From: Thermoproteota archaeon
Lineage (GTDB): Archaea > Thermoproteota > Thermoprotei_A > Sulfolobales > Ignisphaeraceae
NCBI GenBank assembly: GCA_030550585.1
Contig: JAUQPB010000001.1
Coordinates: 62,001 to 126,000, forward strand
DNA: 64,000 bases
Direction: 5' to 3'
Shown here: positions 9,306 to 18,483 of the stretch, piece after piece
Numbering within the stretch: position 1 is the stretch's first letter
Layout: each line of letters starts with the position of its first letter
Program-made: the position numbers and the translations under genes
The notes under the pieces: model-generated
The model's input: only the letters and a program-made list of their open reading frames with translations
Told to the model about the DNA's origin: nothing
Database searches by the model: none

Positions 9306-10988
9306 GTGGCCATAGAGGTTAGAAACCTAACATATTTTTACCCAAACTCAGATACTCCGGCTCTGCAAGATATAAACTTTAAAATTGATTACGGAGAGTT
9401 TGCTATCATAACAGGCCCATCCGGTGGGGGCAAGTCAACACTTTGCAAAATCTTGGTGGGTCTAATACCTGGGATTTATGGTGGTAGGCTTAGTGGAGAG
9501 GTATATATTGATGGAGTCAACGTAATTGAGAAGGGGGTTAGAGGAGTTATAGGCAGGGTTGGTATTGTTCTACAGGTTCCCGAGAACCAGATTGCTAGTT
9601 TGCTTGTAGAAGAGGAGCTGGCTTTCGGACTAGAGAATCTTTTGTATGATCCTAGAGTAATTAGGGAAAGGATATACGAGGTTTCAAAAAATCTAGAAAT
9701 CGACCATCTGCTAAACAGAGCAACATATACCTTGTCTGGTGGAGAGGCTCAGAAGGTAGTTATCGGCAGTGTTCTTGTTTACAAGCCAAAGATTCTAATA
9801 CTGGATGAACCGCTTGCCCACATAGACCCTACTAGTGTGGAGAATCTGCTTTCTTTACTCATCAGAATTAACCGTGAAGAAGGCATAACTGTTGTGGTTA
9901 TTGAGCATAGATTATCGGAGTTGCTTAAATATGCATCAAGAGTAATTGTTTTGAATAGGAAGATAATTTTTGATGGTGGAGCCGAGGACAGCATACCATA
10001 TCTCATCGAGTCTGGCGTAGAAATACCCCCTGTCACAAAGCTTACTATTAGCATCAATGCAAAACCTGTCTTCTCTGTAGAAGATGCTTCCAGAGTCTTA
10101 GCTAGACATTTAACTCAAGGAATATGCAGATGCAAAAATGTTAGTGCTAACAGAAATGCGGTAAGATCTAGAGACAAAGAGGTGGCAATATCGCTAAACA
10201 ATGTTTGGTATGCTTATTCGGGCAACAGATACGTTTTGAGAGGTGTTAGTCTAGATATCTATAGAGGGGAGATGCTAGCTATTGTAGGTCCCAACGGCTC
10301 TGGGAAAACAACTCTTATAAAGCATTTCAATGGCCTTTTAAAGCCTGTGAAAGGCTATGTAAAGGTCTTTGGCAAAGACACTAAAATGCATAGTGTAGCT
10401 GAGCTGGCTAGACATGTTGGCATAGTATTTCAGAACCCTCTTCACCAATTTTTTGAGGAGACAGCATTAAAAGAGGTTATGTTTACCTTAAGAAACATGG
10501 GGATAGAGTACTCAGAAGATAGAGCAATGAAGATTCTCGAAATGTTTAAACTGGAGCACGTCGCCTACAGGTCTCCATATGAACTCTCTGTCGGTGAACA
10601 GAGGAGACTGGCTATAGCAAGTGTTGTTGCCTATGAACCAGATGTGATTGTATTGGACGAGCCCACAGCAGGTATAGACTATGCGCTTAAGATGGAGCTT
10701 CTAGAGGTAGTCAATAAGCTTCGAAAGAAGAATAAAACAATAGTAATAGTTACACATGACATGGAGTTCTTATCCAAAGCAAATGTGGATAGAGTTGTCG
10801 TTTTATACAATGGAAGAGTTGTTAGCGAGGGGAACCTTAGAGACGTTCTCTACTCGCCAAAGATAGAAGAGACTGGTGTATTTCGCCTTCCACAGGTGGT
10901 GAGACTGGCAAAAGCTCTAAAGCTAGATATCTGCATAAATCCATTGACCGTTGAGGAATTTGTGAACGCCATTGAAAGGTGCTTTTGA
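9306..10988 (+). CDS. ECF transporter dual ATPase (EcfA-EcfA' fusion)
   Basis: Two ABC ATPase domains (GPSGGGKSTLCK, GPNGSGKTTLIK; LSGGEAQKV, LSVGEQRRLAIA); GTG start. Confidence 0.92.
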   Translation: MAIEVRNLTYFYPNSDTPALQDINFKIDYGEFAIITGPSGGGKSTLCKILVGLIPGIYGGRLSGEVYIDGVNVIEKGVRGVIGRVGIVLQVPENQIASLLVEEELAFGLENLLYDPRVIRERIYEVSKNLEIDHLLNRATYTLSGGEAQKVVIGSVLVYKPKILILDEPLAHIDPTSVENLLSLLIRINREEGITVVVIEHRLSELLKYASRVIVLNRKIIFDGGAEDSIPYLIESGVEIPPVTKLTISINAKPVFSVEDASRVLARHLTQGICRCKNVSANRNAVRSRDKEVAISLNNVWYAYSGNRYVLRGVSLDIYRGEMLAIVGPNGSGKTTLIKHFNGLLKPVKGYVKVFGKDTKMHSVAELARHVGIVFQNPLHQFFEETALKEVMFTLRNMGIEYSEDRAMKILEMFKLEHVAYRSPYELSVGEQRRLAIASVVAYEPDVIVLDEPTAGIDYALKMELLEVVNKLRKKNKTIVIVTHDMEFLSKANVDRVVVLYNGRVVSEGNLRDVLYSPKIEETGVFRLPQVVRLAKALKLDICINPLTVEEFVNAIERCF

Positions 10989-11759
10989 ATGACGAGGAGA
11001 TTCTTTGAGGATATAGGCATTGCACTAAGTTTTGATGAGGATAAGGGGTTCTATCATTTCCTAGATCCAAGAACAAAGCTATTCTACATAATTTCAACAG
11101 CTATCGTTACCATGATTATGAATAATGTTCCCAAGTTAGTGGTTGTGGTTCTAGTCAACATTGTCATTGCGATGCTTTATAGGGGTTTTCTAACAAAGCT
11201 TGCTAGTTTCATAAAAGGTTTGACACCCTTTATAATCGCTATAATAGGTCTGAACATAGCATTGTCGGTTCTGTTTGCGGAAACAGTTGATTGGGTGGAA
11301 ATCCTAGAGACACAGGCAAGAGCTTTTATGCGTATAGTTGCAATAGCAATCCCCATACTCATACTAATAGCCACCACAACACCATCAGATCTCATTCAAG
11401 GGCTTGCAAAAATGGGCATTAGATACACATATCTATACCCTTTCATAGTGGCTTACAGGTTCATCCCATTGATATTCACAGAAATGAAGAACATATACGA
11501 TGCCCAGAGATCTAGGGGACTAGAACTAGAGAAGGGTGGTATTAGACAAAAGGTGAAGTCACTCACACCAATACTAATACCAACTACTATATGCTCGCTT
11601 CTCAGAGCAAAGGATTTGGCAGAGGCCCTCGAAATCAAAGGGTTTGGATATAGCACAAGGAGAAGTTTTTACAAAAGCCTTAGAATGGGGAAAAGAGACT
11701 ATGTGTTCATGGCAATAATCACAGCTGCATACATCATCGTGACGATATTATACCCCTAA
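10989..11759 (+). CDS. ECF transporter T component
   Basis: Hydrophobic protein with AQRSRGLEL and RAKDLAEALEIKGFG EcfT-like motifs; abuts the ATPase gene. Confidence 0.9.
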   Translation: MTRRFFEDIGIALSFDEDKGFYHFLDPRTKLFYIISTAIVTMIMNNVPKLVVVVLVNIVIAMLYRGFLTKLASFIKGLTPFIIAIIGLNIALSVLFAETVDWVEILETQARAFMRIVAIAIPILILIATTTPSDLIQGLAKMGIRYTYLYPFIVAYRFIPLIFTEMKNIYDAQRSRGLELEKGGIRQKVKSLTPILIPTTICSLLRAKDLAEALEIKGFGYSTRRSFYKSLRMGKRDYVFMAIITAAYIIVTILYP

Positions 11760-11856
11760 ATTCGCTTCCAACAGGATTGTATTCTCTTTTATTCTTCTCC
11801 TTACACAATAAAACAAATAGATGTTATTGAAAATGCGCTATCCCAAGCCCTTTGAT

Positions 11857-12771
11857 TCAAATTTTCGAAGACATATCGACTTGCCTTTCTCTGATCCTCT
11901 GCCTTCTAGCGACTAGAATGACTATTGCTATCAGAAGAGCTGCTGAAATTGCTCCAAGGGTGTAGTTTAGTGCTTTACTGAGTGCCAGTTCATTTGATAT
12001 GGCATTGCATTTTGTTTGGAGGTCGCTGTAGCTTGATTGTAGTTCGTTATATTTTTTGGATAGATTGCTATATTCTCTATTGAGATATTCGTAGTTGGAA
12101 GAGAGTTTGGTGTAATTCGATTGAAGATTTGTGTACCCGCTCGCAAGCTTGTTGTACTTATCCTCTAGGGTGCTATACATTGATTTTAGATTGTTGTAAT
12201 CAGAGATTAGGTTCCTGTACTTTGAAAGTGTTTCGTTGTATTCTAATGCCAATCTACTATAGCTTTGTTGTAGAGATTGGTAGCTCTCTAGAAGATTTGT
12301 TAGATATGCAACATTGAAGCAGCTTCTATGCGTGTAGCTCCTCTGGATGAGCAGTTCGTAGTGAGACCAGCTCAGATAGACACAGCCGTAGATTAGACTG
12401 GGGTCCACGTCCGATGGTATTGAAATGCTGTACGTCTCATCTCTCACAACACCGGAAGATAGATCGATACCCTGCAGGTGGTACCAGCCATAGCTCCACG
12501 AGCCATATCCATAGTTTCTAGAGCCTCTCAATTCCAGATAGACTGTAACACTATATAGATTCTCGAGAGCCTCCACCCTAACCCTAACAACAATATTTCC
12601 ACCAGCCCTCGCCTGATAGGGTGCATAAACTTGTATACGCAGACCCTCATATTCATAGCTGTACACAAGCCTAGACTCAGACAAAACATCTGGCACTACA
12701 GCAAATACCGATACAAACAATGTTAGCAGTATCGCCAAAGCCGATGAAAACGGTCCTCTCATGAAAAACAC
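11857..12771 (-). CDS. Secreted/membrane-anchored coiled-coil protein with tyrosine heptads
   Basis: Signal-like N-terminus, beta-rich ectodomain, YxxLxxx heptads, C-terminal TM and basic tail. Confidence 0.75.
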   Translation of the reverse strand: MFFMRGPFSSALAILLTLFVSVFAVVPDVLSESRLVYSYEYEGLRIQVYAPYQARAGGNIVVRVRVEALENLYSVTVYLELRGSRNYGYGSWSYGWYHLQGIDLSSGVVRDETYSISIPSDVDPSLIYGCVYLSWSHYELLIQRSYTHRSCFNVAYLTNLLESYQSLQQSYSRLALEYNETLSKYRNLISDYNNLKSMYSTLEDKYNKLASGYTNLQSNYTKLSSNYEYLNREYSNLSKKYNELQSSYSDLQTKCNAISNELALSKALNYTLGAISAALLIAIVILVARRQRIRERQVDMSSKI

Positions 12772-13293
12772 CTAATGTAGCGTATTAGACCCAAACTTAA
12801 AAACATTAATCAAATCAACTCGACCAGCTAACACCCCCAACTTCCTCAAAGCCAAATTTTAAATCTTATAGGCTTTTTGATCCTAGAAAATAGAACTCCA
12901 GACATTTCATCTCTTTCCATTATCTGCTACTAAACCCTTAAAAACTTTCATCTGCTCATCGCATAATCTATGGAAGTCTTTGGCGGAGACAAGCTCCCGT
13001 AGGTGTTGAATTAAATTATCACAGCCTTAACCCGCACCAGATTACAAGATTCAGATATTGATTGATCGAGATGCGTGGATGTAGTTGTTAGGAACGAAGC
13101 TTGGAGAATGTGCCGAGTGCTTTCAAAGCATTTGCGAATTAAATGACTTTTGTGGTTTGATAGAGAAAGATCTTGTTCAAAGTCTTGTTCTCTACATCAT
13201 GGAGAAGGGCAGAAATATAGGAGTTGGTAGCAGAAGGTCTGTGTTGCTGTATAACTATGTGCATAGATGCTGTAGACTCTTTAATGAGACTCT

Positions 13294-13670
13294 CTACTTT
13301 GCAGAGATTATCTTCTTTGTTTCTATCACAATCTTCTCTATGTATGGTAGCCTTGCTCTAACGTCTTCGGTGTCGAGTTTTGCTTCGTGGAAGCCTATAC
13401 GTGAAGCGCCCATGCATGGTTCCAGGAGCTCAGTATCCACTCCCCGATTTTCTGAGCAGCCCTTAGAACAGCCTTCTCCAGCTCTGTCACAGTCCATCTA
13501 CCCCTCTCCTCAGCTTCTGCAACTATTTCCTCAAGGTTTAGATATAGGGCTAGGGCCTTTACACACTCCTCAGCAGCCTTGTAGAGCTTCTCACCCGCTT
13601 GAACAGGATCTCCATCAATTAAATTCCTACCCTCTTCAAGATGCTTTTCCGCCAGCGTAATATGCGCCAC
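13294..13670 (-). pseudogene. PaREP1-family protein, disrupted by an apparent single-nucleotide frameshift
   Basis: ORF 13395-13670 (HLEEGRNLIDGDPVQAGEKLYKAAEECVKALAL...NHAWALHV) continues in another frame as GFHEAKLDTEDVRARLPYIEKIV (ORF 13294-13497). Confidence 0.7.
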
Positions 13671-14053
13671 AACCTGAGAACATTCAAAAGCCCTTTTGGA
13701 TCCGTAACCACCATCTACAACACCTCAAAAACTTCCGCAATTTAGCCTTTAAATTTTAGAGACTTTATGTTAAATGATCATAAAACGCCTTGCTTCGAAG
13801 GACGAGGCTTTCAGTTGCAAGAGTATGTCCTATGATTGATGAAGTTCATTGAATTCAATGGAATAGATGCAAAGAGCAAACAGTAAAAAGCTATATTAAA
13901 AAGAAAAGCTGTATGTAGCACTGCATTGATGAGCCCATAGCTGAAGCAGATCATCGAATATTTGTGTATAACTTTATTGACTTCCGCGATTGAAGTATTC
14001 TGAGGTTGGCTGATAGTGTTTTGGAGAAGCCTTGATCTTGTATCGTATTTTTG

Positions 14054-14449
14054 CTACTGCTCGGAGATTTCGATCCATGTTTTTCCCCTTCTAACATATC
14101 TTCTCCTCACATCTTCATAGATTTTCATTACCATTGTGTAAAACTCTTTGTCTGCGTATAGGACAGCACCTTCATCTAGTATTTCGAGTAGAAATGTGCT
14201 GCCAGCTCTAATTTTCTTGAGGAACACCTCTGTGTTGAAGCCTATGGGGTTGACGCTAGGATACCTAGCGTCTCGCAACATTGAGAACGCTTCTCTAGGG
14301 TCTTTCGGGAGGTCATCCGCAACAACCAAAATATCAATATCGCTTTCATCTGTGTAGTCCCCCCTCGCCCTAGAGCCAAAGAGTATAACAAGTTTTAGCA
14401 AAAACCTATTTCTATAGCTTTCAACCAGGCTCTTCAAATCATCTAACAA
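14054..14449 (-). CDS. MNT-type minimal nucleotidyltransferase
   Basis: LFGSRARGDYTDESDIDILVV nucleotidyltransferase motif. Confidence 0.9.
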   Translation of the reverse strand: MLDDLKSLVESYRNRFLLKLVILFGSRARGDYTDESDIDILVVADDLPKDPREAFSMLRDARYPSVNPIGFNTEVFLKKIRAGSTFLLEILDEGAVLYADKEFYTMVMKIYEDVRRRYVRRGKTWIEISEQ

Positions 14450-14822
14450 TGCTTTTCACCCACTCTACAATCCTCTTAGCACATTCCAAACATCTATCGG
14501 CATCTTCTCTAGAGTAGTAGTCTAGAGGAGCACCCTCATCATATACATCCGGGTATCTAGTGGGGATATAGTGTTTATCCAACTCCAAAATGCATCTCCT
14601 CACATCCTCTGGCACCTCAACAGAAACCTCAGAAACTAGGTAGAGGAGCGAGTGGCCTCTCCTCTCCCTATGAAAATAGTTTAGAAGAGCCTTAACAGCC
14701 TTCTCAGCAGCCTGGTGAGACTCGAAACATGCCTCCTCATATAAACCCTCACTGTAGTTAATATGCGCAGAACTCAAATTTCTCTCAGATTGTCTTAGCC
14801 AGTCCCTATATCTAGAAACCAA
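14439..14822 (-). CDS. HEPN domain protein
   Basis: LRQSERNLSSAHINYSEGLYEEACFESHQAAEKAVKALL typical HEPN; overlaps MNT gene by 11 nt. Confidence 0.9.
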   Translation of the reverse strand: MVSRYRDWLRQSERNLSSAHINYSEGLYEEACFESHQAAEKAVKALLNYFHRERRGHSLLYLVSEVSVEVPEDVRRCILELDKHYIPTRYPDVYDEGAPLDYYSREDADRCLECAKRIVEWVKSIVR

Positions 14823-15455
14823 TGACCATCACCACAAAAGCTTTCAAAAACATTAAAACCCCGCTATAGCTTCTCACCCCAAATAGCAAACATTTGTATT
14901 CTCTACCTTCATTTTATATTCTCCCTAGTCCTTACCACGATTCAGCCAAGGATTTTGAAAAACTAAGATTACACACTATATTCATTGACTTAAAGGCTTA
15001 TAAAACCTTATAACCTTGAATAAGCTAGAACAGCCATAAAACATATCCACTATTCCAGCCCCTCACACTATTACTAGGCATCAACACTACACATCAATAT
15101 TTTAGACATTCTCTGTAATTTGTCAGTAATGTTTTACAGATACACTAAAATCAATGAGATTTAACATCTTTCTAATGGCAATGCCTTAGAGAAAAGCTAT
15201 GTAAAAAGAATGAGGTGAGATAATTTGGGGGAGAGTATAAAGATTTTGTGAAGGTGCTTGGATGTAGGGGTGGGGAGATAAATTTGTAACATGTTTTATG
15301 CTGAAGGAGGTTGTGTATTGGCAGCTCTCTCAGAAGTTGCTGTCTCTAGCTAAAGTCTATTTATAGAGAAGGCTATACTCAACTGAAGTTTGAATTTTTA
15401 ATTTACGTAGGGGAGATGATTAAGGTTTAAACAATTTAGCTTATATTATGCCACG

Positions 15456-16079
15456 TTAATTATTTTGGCGCTGTTTTCTCTTCAGAAGCGTTATAATTGT
15501 GATTGCTATGATTGTTGCTGTTAGAGAGAATATGCCTGCGAGTAAAGCTGTTGCTAGATATGATTCACTGAAATCTCTTGCCAGACCCCCTATTAGTGAT
15601 CCAGTAATAGATGCCAGCATTACAGCTGATGTTTGTATGCCAAGCAACCTCCCCATGTTCTCTCTACCAAAAAGTGTTGGTATGAGAAGCATGTGGACGA
15701 CAGGCTCCCCTCCAAATGCTAGAAATCTAAGCCACAACATTGTGATGACTGGGTACACGCCATATCCAGTAAGGCTTAGAGCTAGGAAAACTGTAGCTGT
15801 CTCTAGAGAATATAGAAGGGGGAGTGCTGTAAAAATACCCAATCACATAGTAGCAAACCCCCATGCAAAGGCCCCCAAACTCTGTAAAATACCAGATATG
15901 CTCATGACAAGTGGTACATAAACTTCATTTGCCACCTCTACATCTACACCAGAAGCAATACAAAAATCTGCTATTATAGGGGCTAGGAACTGCATAAGCA
16001 TGGTCGAGGAGGTGGCTATGAGGAATATAGGTATAAGCGTCATTATAAAAGATCCTTTTGCTACTGTTCTAGCTTTCAT
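15456..16079 (-). pseudogene. MFS transporter remnant (truncated, in-frame TGA)
   Basis: Two same-frame ORFs (15843-16079 and 15456-15842) separated by TGA; together about 206 aa, roughly half a usual MFS length. Confidence 0.65.
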
Positions 16080-16556
16080 GAGAGTTCATGTTGGTTGATA
16101 TCAATTTTGCTTAGTCACCTTGGTGTCACTAGATATGTAGATACTGTGTGCCTGTTTAGCCCTCTTGTTTTCATAACTCTCTTGCACTCGTCTGAATTAG
16201 ATGCACCCTTTAGATTTACAAGCACCACACGTAGTCCTTCTTCAAGCTCTTTAGCACTCTGTGTGGCACAAGTTGTCTCTTAGCGAATTTGCTTATCCTC
16301 CTGATTAACCGTAGGATCCTTAGCGAATTTGAAGAGATTCCCAAATAATGCATGAGTTGCCACAAGCTTTCTCAATACTAATTATATGGGATGGTTGTAG
16401 CACAATCATGATGGCCTTCAGTCTATAAAGTAGGACTCCTATGAAGTAGGACTGTTATTCATGATAAAACATTTTAAAATACTTCAGGCTATATGATTTA
16501 AGCACAATCGCAAATGTACTTTACATATACCCAGCCTACTTGCATATCGCAGTATT

Positions 16557-16682
16557 CTACCCCCTTCCTCCGCATGTAAAGTAGGGACATGCAATACCAC
16601 AAGCTGCTAGAATGCCGAATATTGCTATTACTATTATAATAAGCACTACAATTACTACGGGATATATAGCTTTCTTGAGGTT
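16557..16682 (-). other. Possible Cys-rich hydrophobic mini-ORF (open frame, no canonical start at its 5' end)
   Basis: Manual translation: NLKKAIYPVVIVVLIIIVIAIFGILAACGIACPYFTCGGRG-stop; -1 frame relative to the 3' end of the 88-aa ORF. Confidence 0.3.
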
Positions 16683-16921
16683 CTACGGGCAATACCATAT
16701 GTAATCGTAGATGCGATTGCAACACTTATTATGATGAGAAGTGGTGTGGCCTCAAATATTGTTGCATTGCCAGATTTCTCCACATTGACAAGCAGGCTTG
16801 GAGTACTGTGTGTTGCAATGGAGTACAGTGCAATGCCTATAAGAAATATTGTATTAATCAGTAACGTTAATACTATGACTAGTACTGCTAAGGCAATGTA
16901 TCGCACAACACTGTGGTTCAT
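16655..16921 (-). CDS. Small two-TM membrane protein (88 aa)
   Basis: MNHSVVRYIALAVLVIVLTLLINTIFLIGIALYS...TPLLIIISVAIASTITYGIARRTSRK; same strand as the ABC operon. Confidence 0.5.
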   Translation of the reverse strand: MNHSVVRYIALAVLVIVLTLLINTIFLIGIALYSIATHSTPSLLVNVEKSGNATIFEATPLLIIISVAIASTITYGIARRTSRKLYIP

Positions 16922-17073
16922 AGTTTCTAACCCCCTATTACATAGTATGGGTTGGGACGGTTTTCAACTTTTATCACCATGATAAATTTTAGAGTAATAC
17001 AATAGAAGTTATGCTTAGAACATGCACACTAGTTCATTAAAAGCACGAACTTATGTATGATATTGTCTAAAAG

Positions 17074-17235
17074 ATGAAATGGGCAAGCAAAGAAAAGATA
17101 GTTTCTGAAGATATCTTGTTGATTTATTCAGAAGTGGGTGTGAATATGACACCAAAACTCTTAGATGACTCACCACGTAATTGTTTTACACTTAGCTTTA
17201 AACATGATGTTGTAGGAATGCATAACAGAATATAA
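17074..17235 (+). other. Candidate small ORF (53 aa)
   Basis: MKWASKEKIVSEDILLIYSEVGVNMTPKLLDDSPRNCFTLSFKHDVVGMHNRI-stop; below the 60-aa cut-off of the ORF track. Confidence 0.3.
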
Positions 17236-17266
17236 TTATTCTTACATTGGTTAATATCTTTTTGCA

Positions 17267-17437
17267 ATGTGGATAAAAAGGGAAATAAAGGAGGTGCTAA
17301 TGGAGATACAACACATAAGATTACTTTGTTTCACATGTCTTTTAGGCAGTGGATCGGGTTATTGTCTGCTTTGTTGCTCTATAGCGCAACTCATCTGTAT
17401 GAAGTACGCTTGTGTTTGGAATTTCTTTGTGGAATAG
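17267..17437 (+). other. Candidate Cys-rich small ORF (56 aa; internal ATG at 17300 after GGAGGTG)
   Basis: MWIKREIKEVLMEIQHIRLLCFTCLLGSGSGYCLLCCSIAQLICMKYACVWNFFVE-stop; 3' part antisense to the ABC ATPase gene end. Confidence 0.3.
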
Positions 17438-18016
17438 CTCTATAAGGCGATTTTCTCTACTTGTTATAATTACTGCGCTATAGTTTTTGATATTCTTCAC
17501 AATGTCTGCAAGAAGTGGGAGGCCCTCGTCATCTAGCCCCACAGTGGGATCGTCTATTGCTATAAACCGCACCTTCTTCTTTACCACAATTGCTGTAGAT
17601 AGCTGTAGACGCCTCCTCTGGCCTTGGCTAAGCTTGGCTATAAGCACCTTTCTTGGTATATCAACAATAGCCAGAGCCTCTTCCACAGATTCGCTATCAG
17701 CCTTGTAGAGCAGTGCTATAGTCTTGACATAATCTTCAGCTGTTATACTTACTGGTAGTGTTGTGGTCTCTGGAACTAGGTAAATAAAGCTTGCTGTTCT
17801 ACTAGGTTCACCTCCACAGCAGATTATTCGCCCCTGCAAGGGCTTTCGAAGCCCAGTAAGCGTCTTGAGAAGAGTTGTCTTACCAGATCCGTTGGGTCCA
17901 AATACTATGAGCACATCACCTAGCCGCAACCTAAGGTTGAGGGGGCCAAGGAGCGGATTACCTGGATATCCTACTACAAGTCCCTGAGTCTCAAGCACAT
18001 AGCCATCTTTCACCAT
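17342..18016 (-). CDS. ABC transporter ATP-binding protein
   Basis: GPNGSGKTTLLK Walker A, LSQGQRRRLQLS signature, RFIAIDDPTVGLDDEG Walker B. Confidence 0.92.
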   Translation of the reverse strand: MVKDGYVLETQGLVVGYPGNPLLGPLNLRLRLGDVLIVFGPNGSGKTTLLKTLTGLRKPLQGRIICCGGEPSRTASFIYLVPETTTLPVSITAEDYVKTIALLYKADSESVEEALAIVDIPRKVLIAKLSQGQRRRLQLSTAIVVKKKVRFIAIDDPTVGLDDEGLPLLADIVKNIKNYSAVIITSRENRLIELFHKEIPNTSVLHTDELRYRATKQTITRSTA

Positions 18017-18483
18017 ATCTTTCCCCTCATGTCAATAGATTGATTAAATGCCCCTATAAAATCTGCTAGAGATAATACAACCATGACAAGGTAGAGCATA
18101 ATATAGATTGTATTTCTTGATATGAATATTACAGGGAATGCTAAGATCGAGGGTATTATGAGGCTCCAGACTGCGGAGCACAACAGCAATGATGTATCTG
18201 TACAATCAACCTCTACTACAATCCTCATACCCTGCCAGTACACAGCAACTTCCTTGTTCTTAAGAGGTACCAGATGACCAACTTCGTGTAGAAATAGTAA
18301 TATGAAACCAAAGCTAACATATAGCATGGCATCAATGGCTTTCCATACTGTACAATACCTCAATACTGTGAGACATGGTAGCACAACTATAATTACGGCA
18401 ATCACATAGAGAAGTAGCAGTCTCGGGTCTACGCGCCTTATAAGAAGGAGAAGGTTAGAAATAATTGACTTCATCATCACCAC
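18010..18483 (-). CDS. Membrane-embedded HExxH metallopeptidase-like protein (M50/DUF3267-like)
   Basis: Multi-TM with LLFLHEVGHLVPL (HEVGH) in a hydrophobic segment; overlaps both neighbouring genes. Confidence 0.65.
   Translation of the reverse strand: MVMMKSIISNLLLLIRRVDPRLLLLYVIAVIIVVLPCLTVLRYCTVWKAIDAMLYVSFGFILLFLHEVGHLVPLKNKEVAVYWQGMRIVVEVDCTDTSLLLCSAVWSLIIPSILAFPVIFISRNTIYIMLYLVMVVLSLADFIGAFNQSIDMRGKIW

Noticed and set aside
13085-13660. 191-aa plus-strand ORF
   Set aside because: Its C-terminal half is antisense to the PaREP1 pseudogene and low-complexity Pro/Gln/Ser; the N-terminal part has no recognisable family.
16498-16725. 75-aa minus ORF MLQSHLRLHMVLPVEPQ...
   Set aside because: Overlaps the hydrophobic 88-aa ORF and the Cys-rich mini-ORF in a third frame; Asn/Ser-rich composition looks like a shadow frame.
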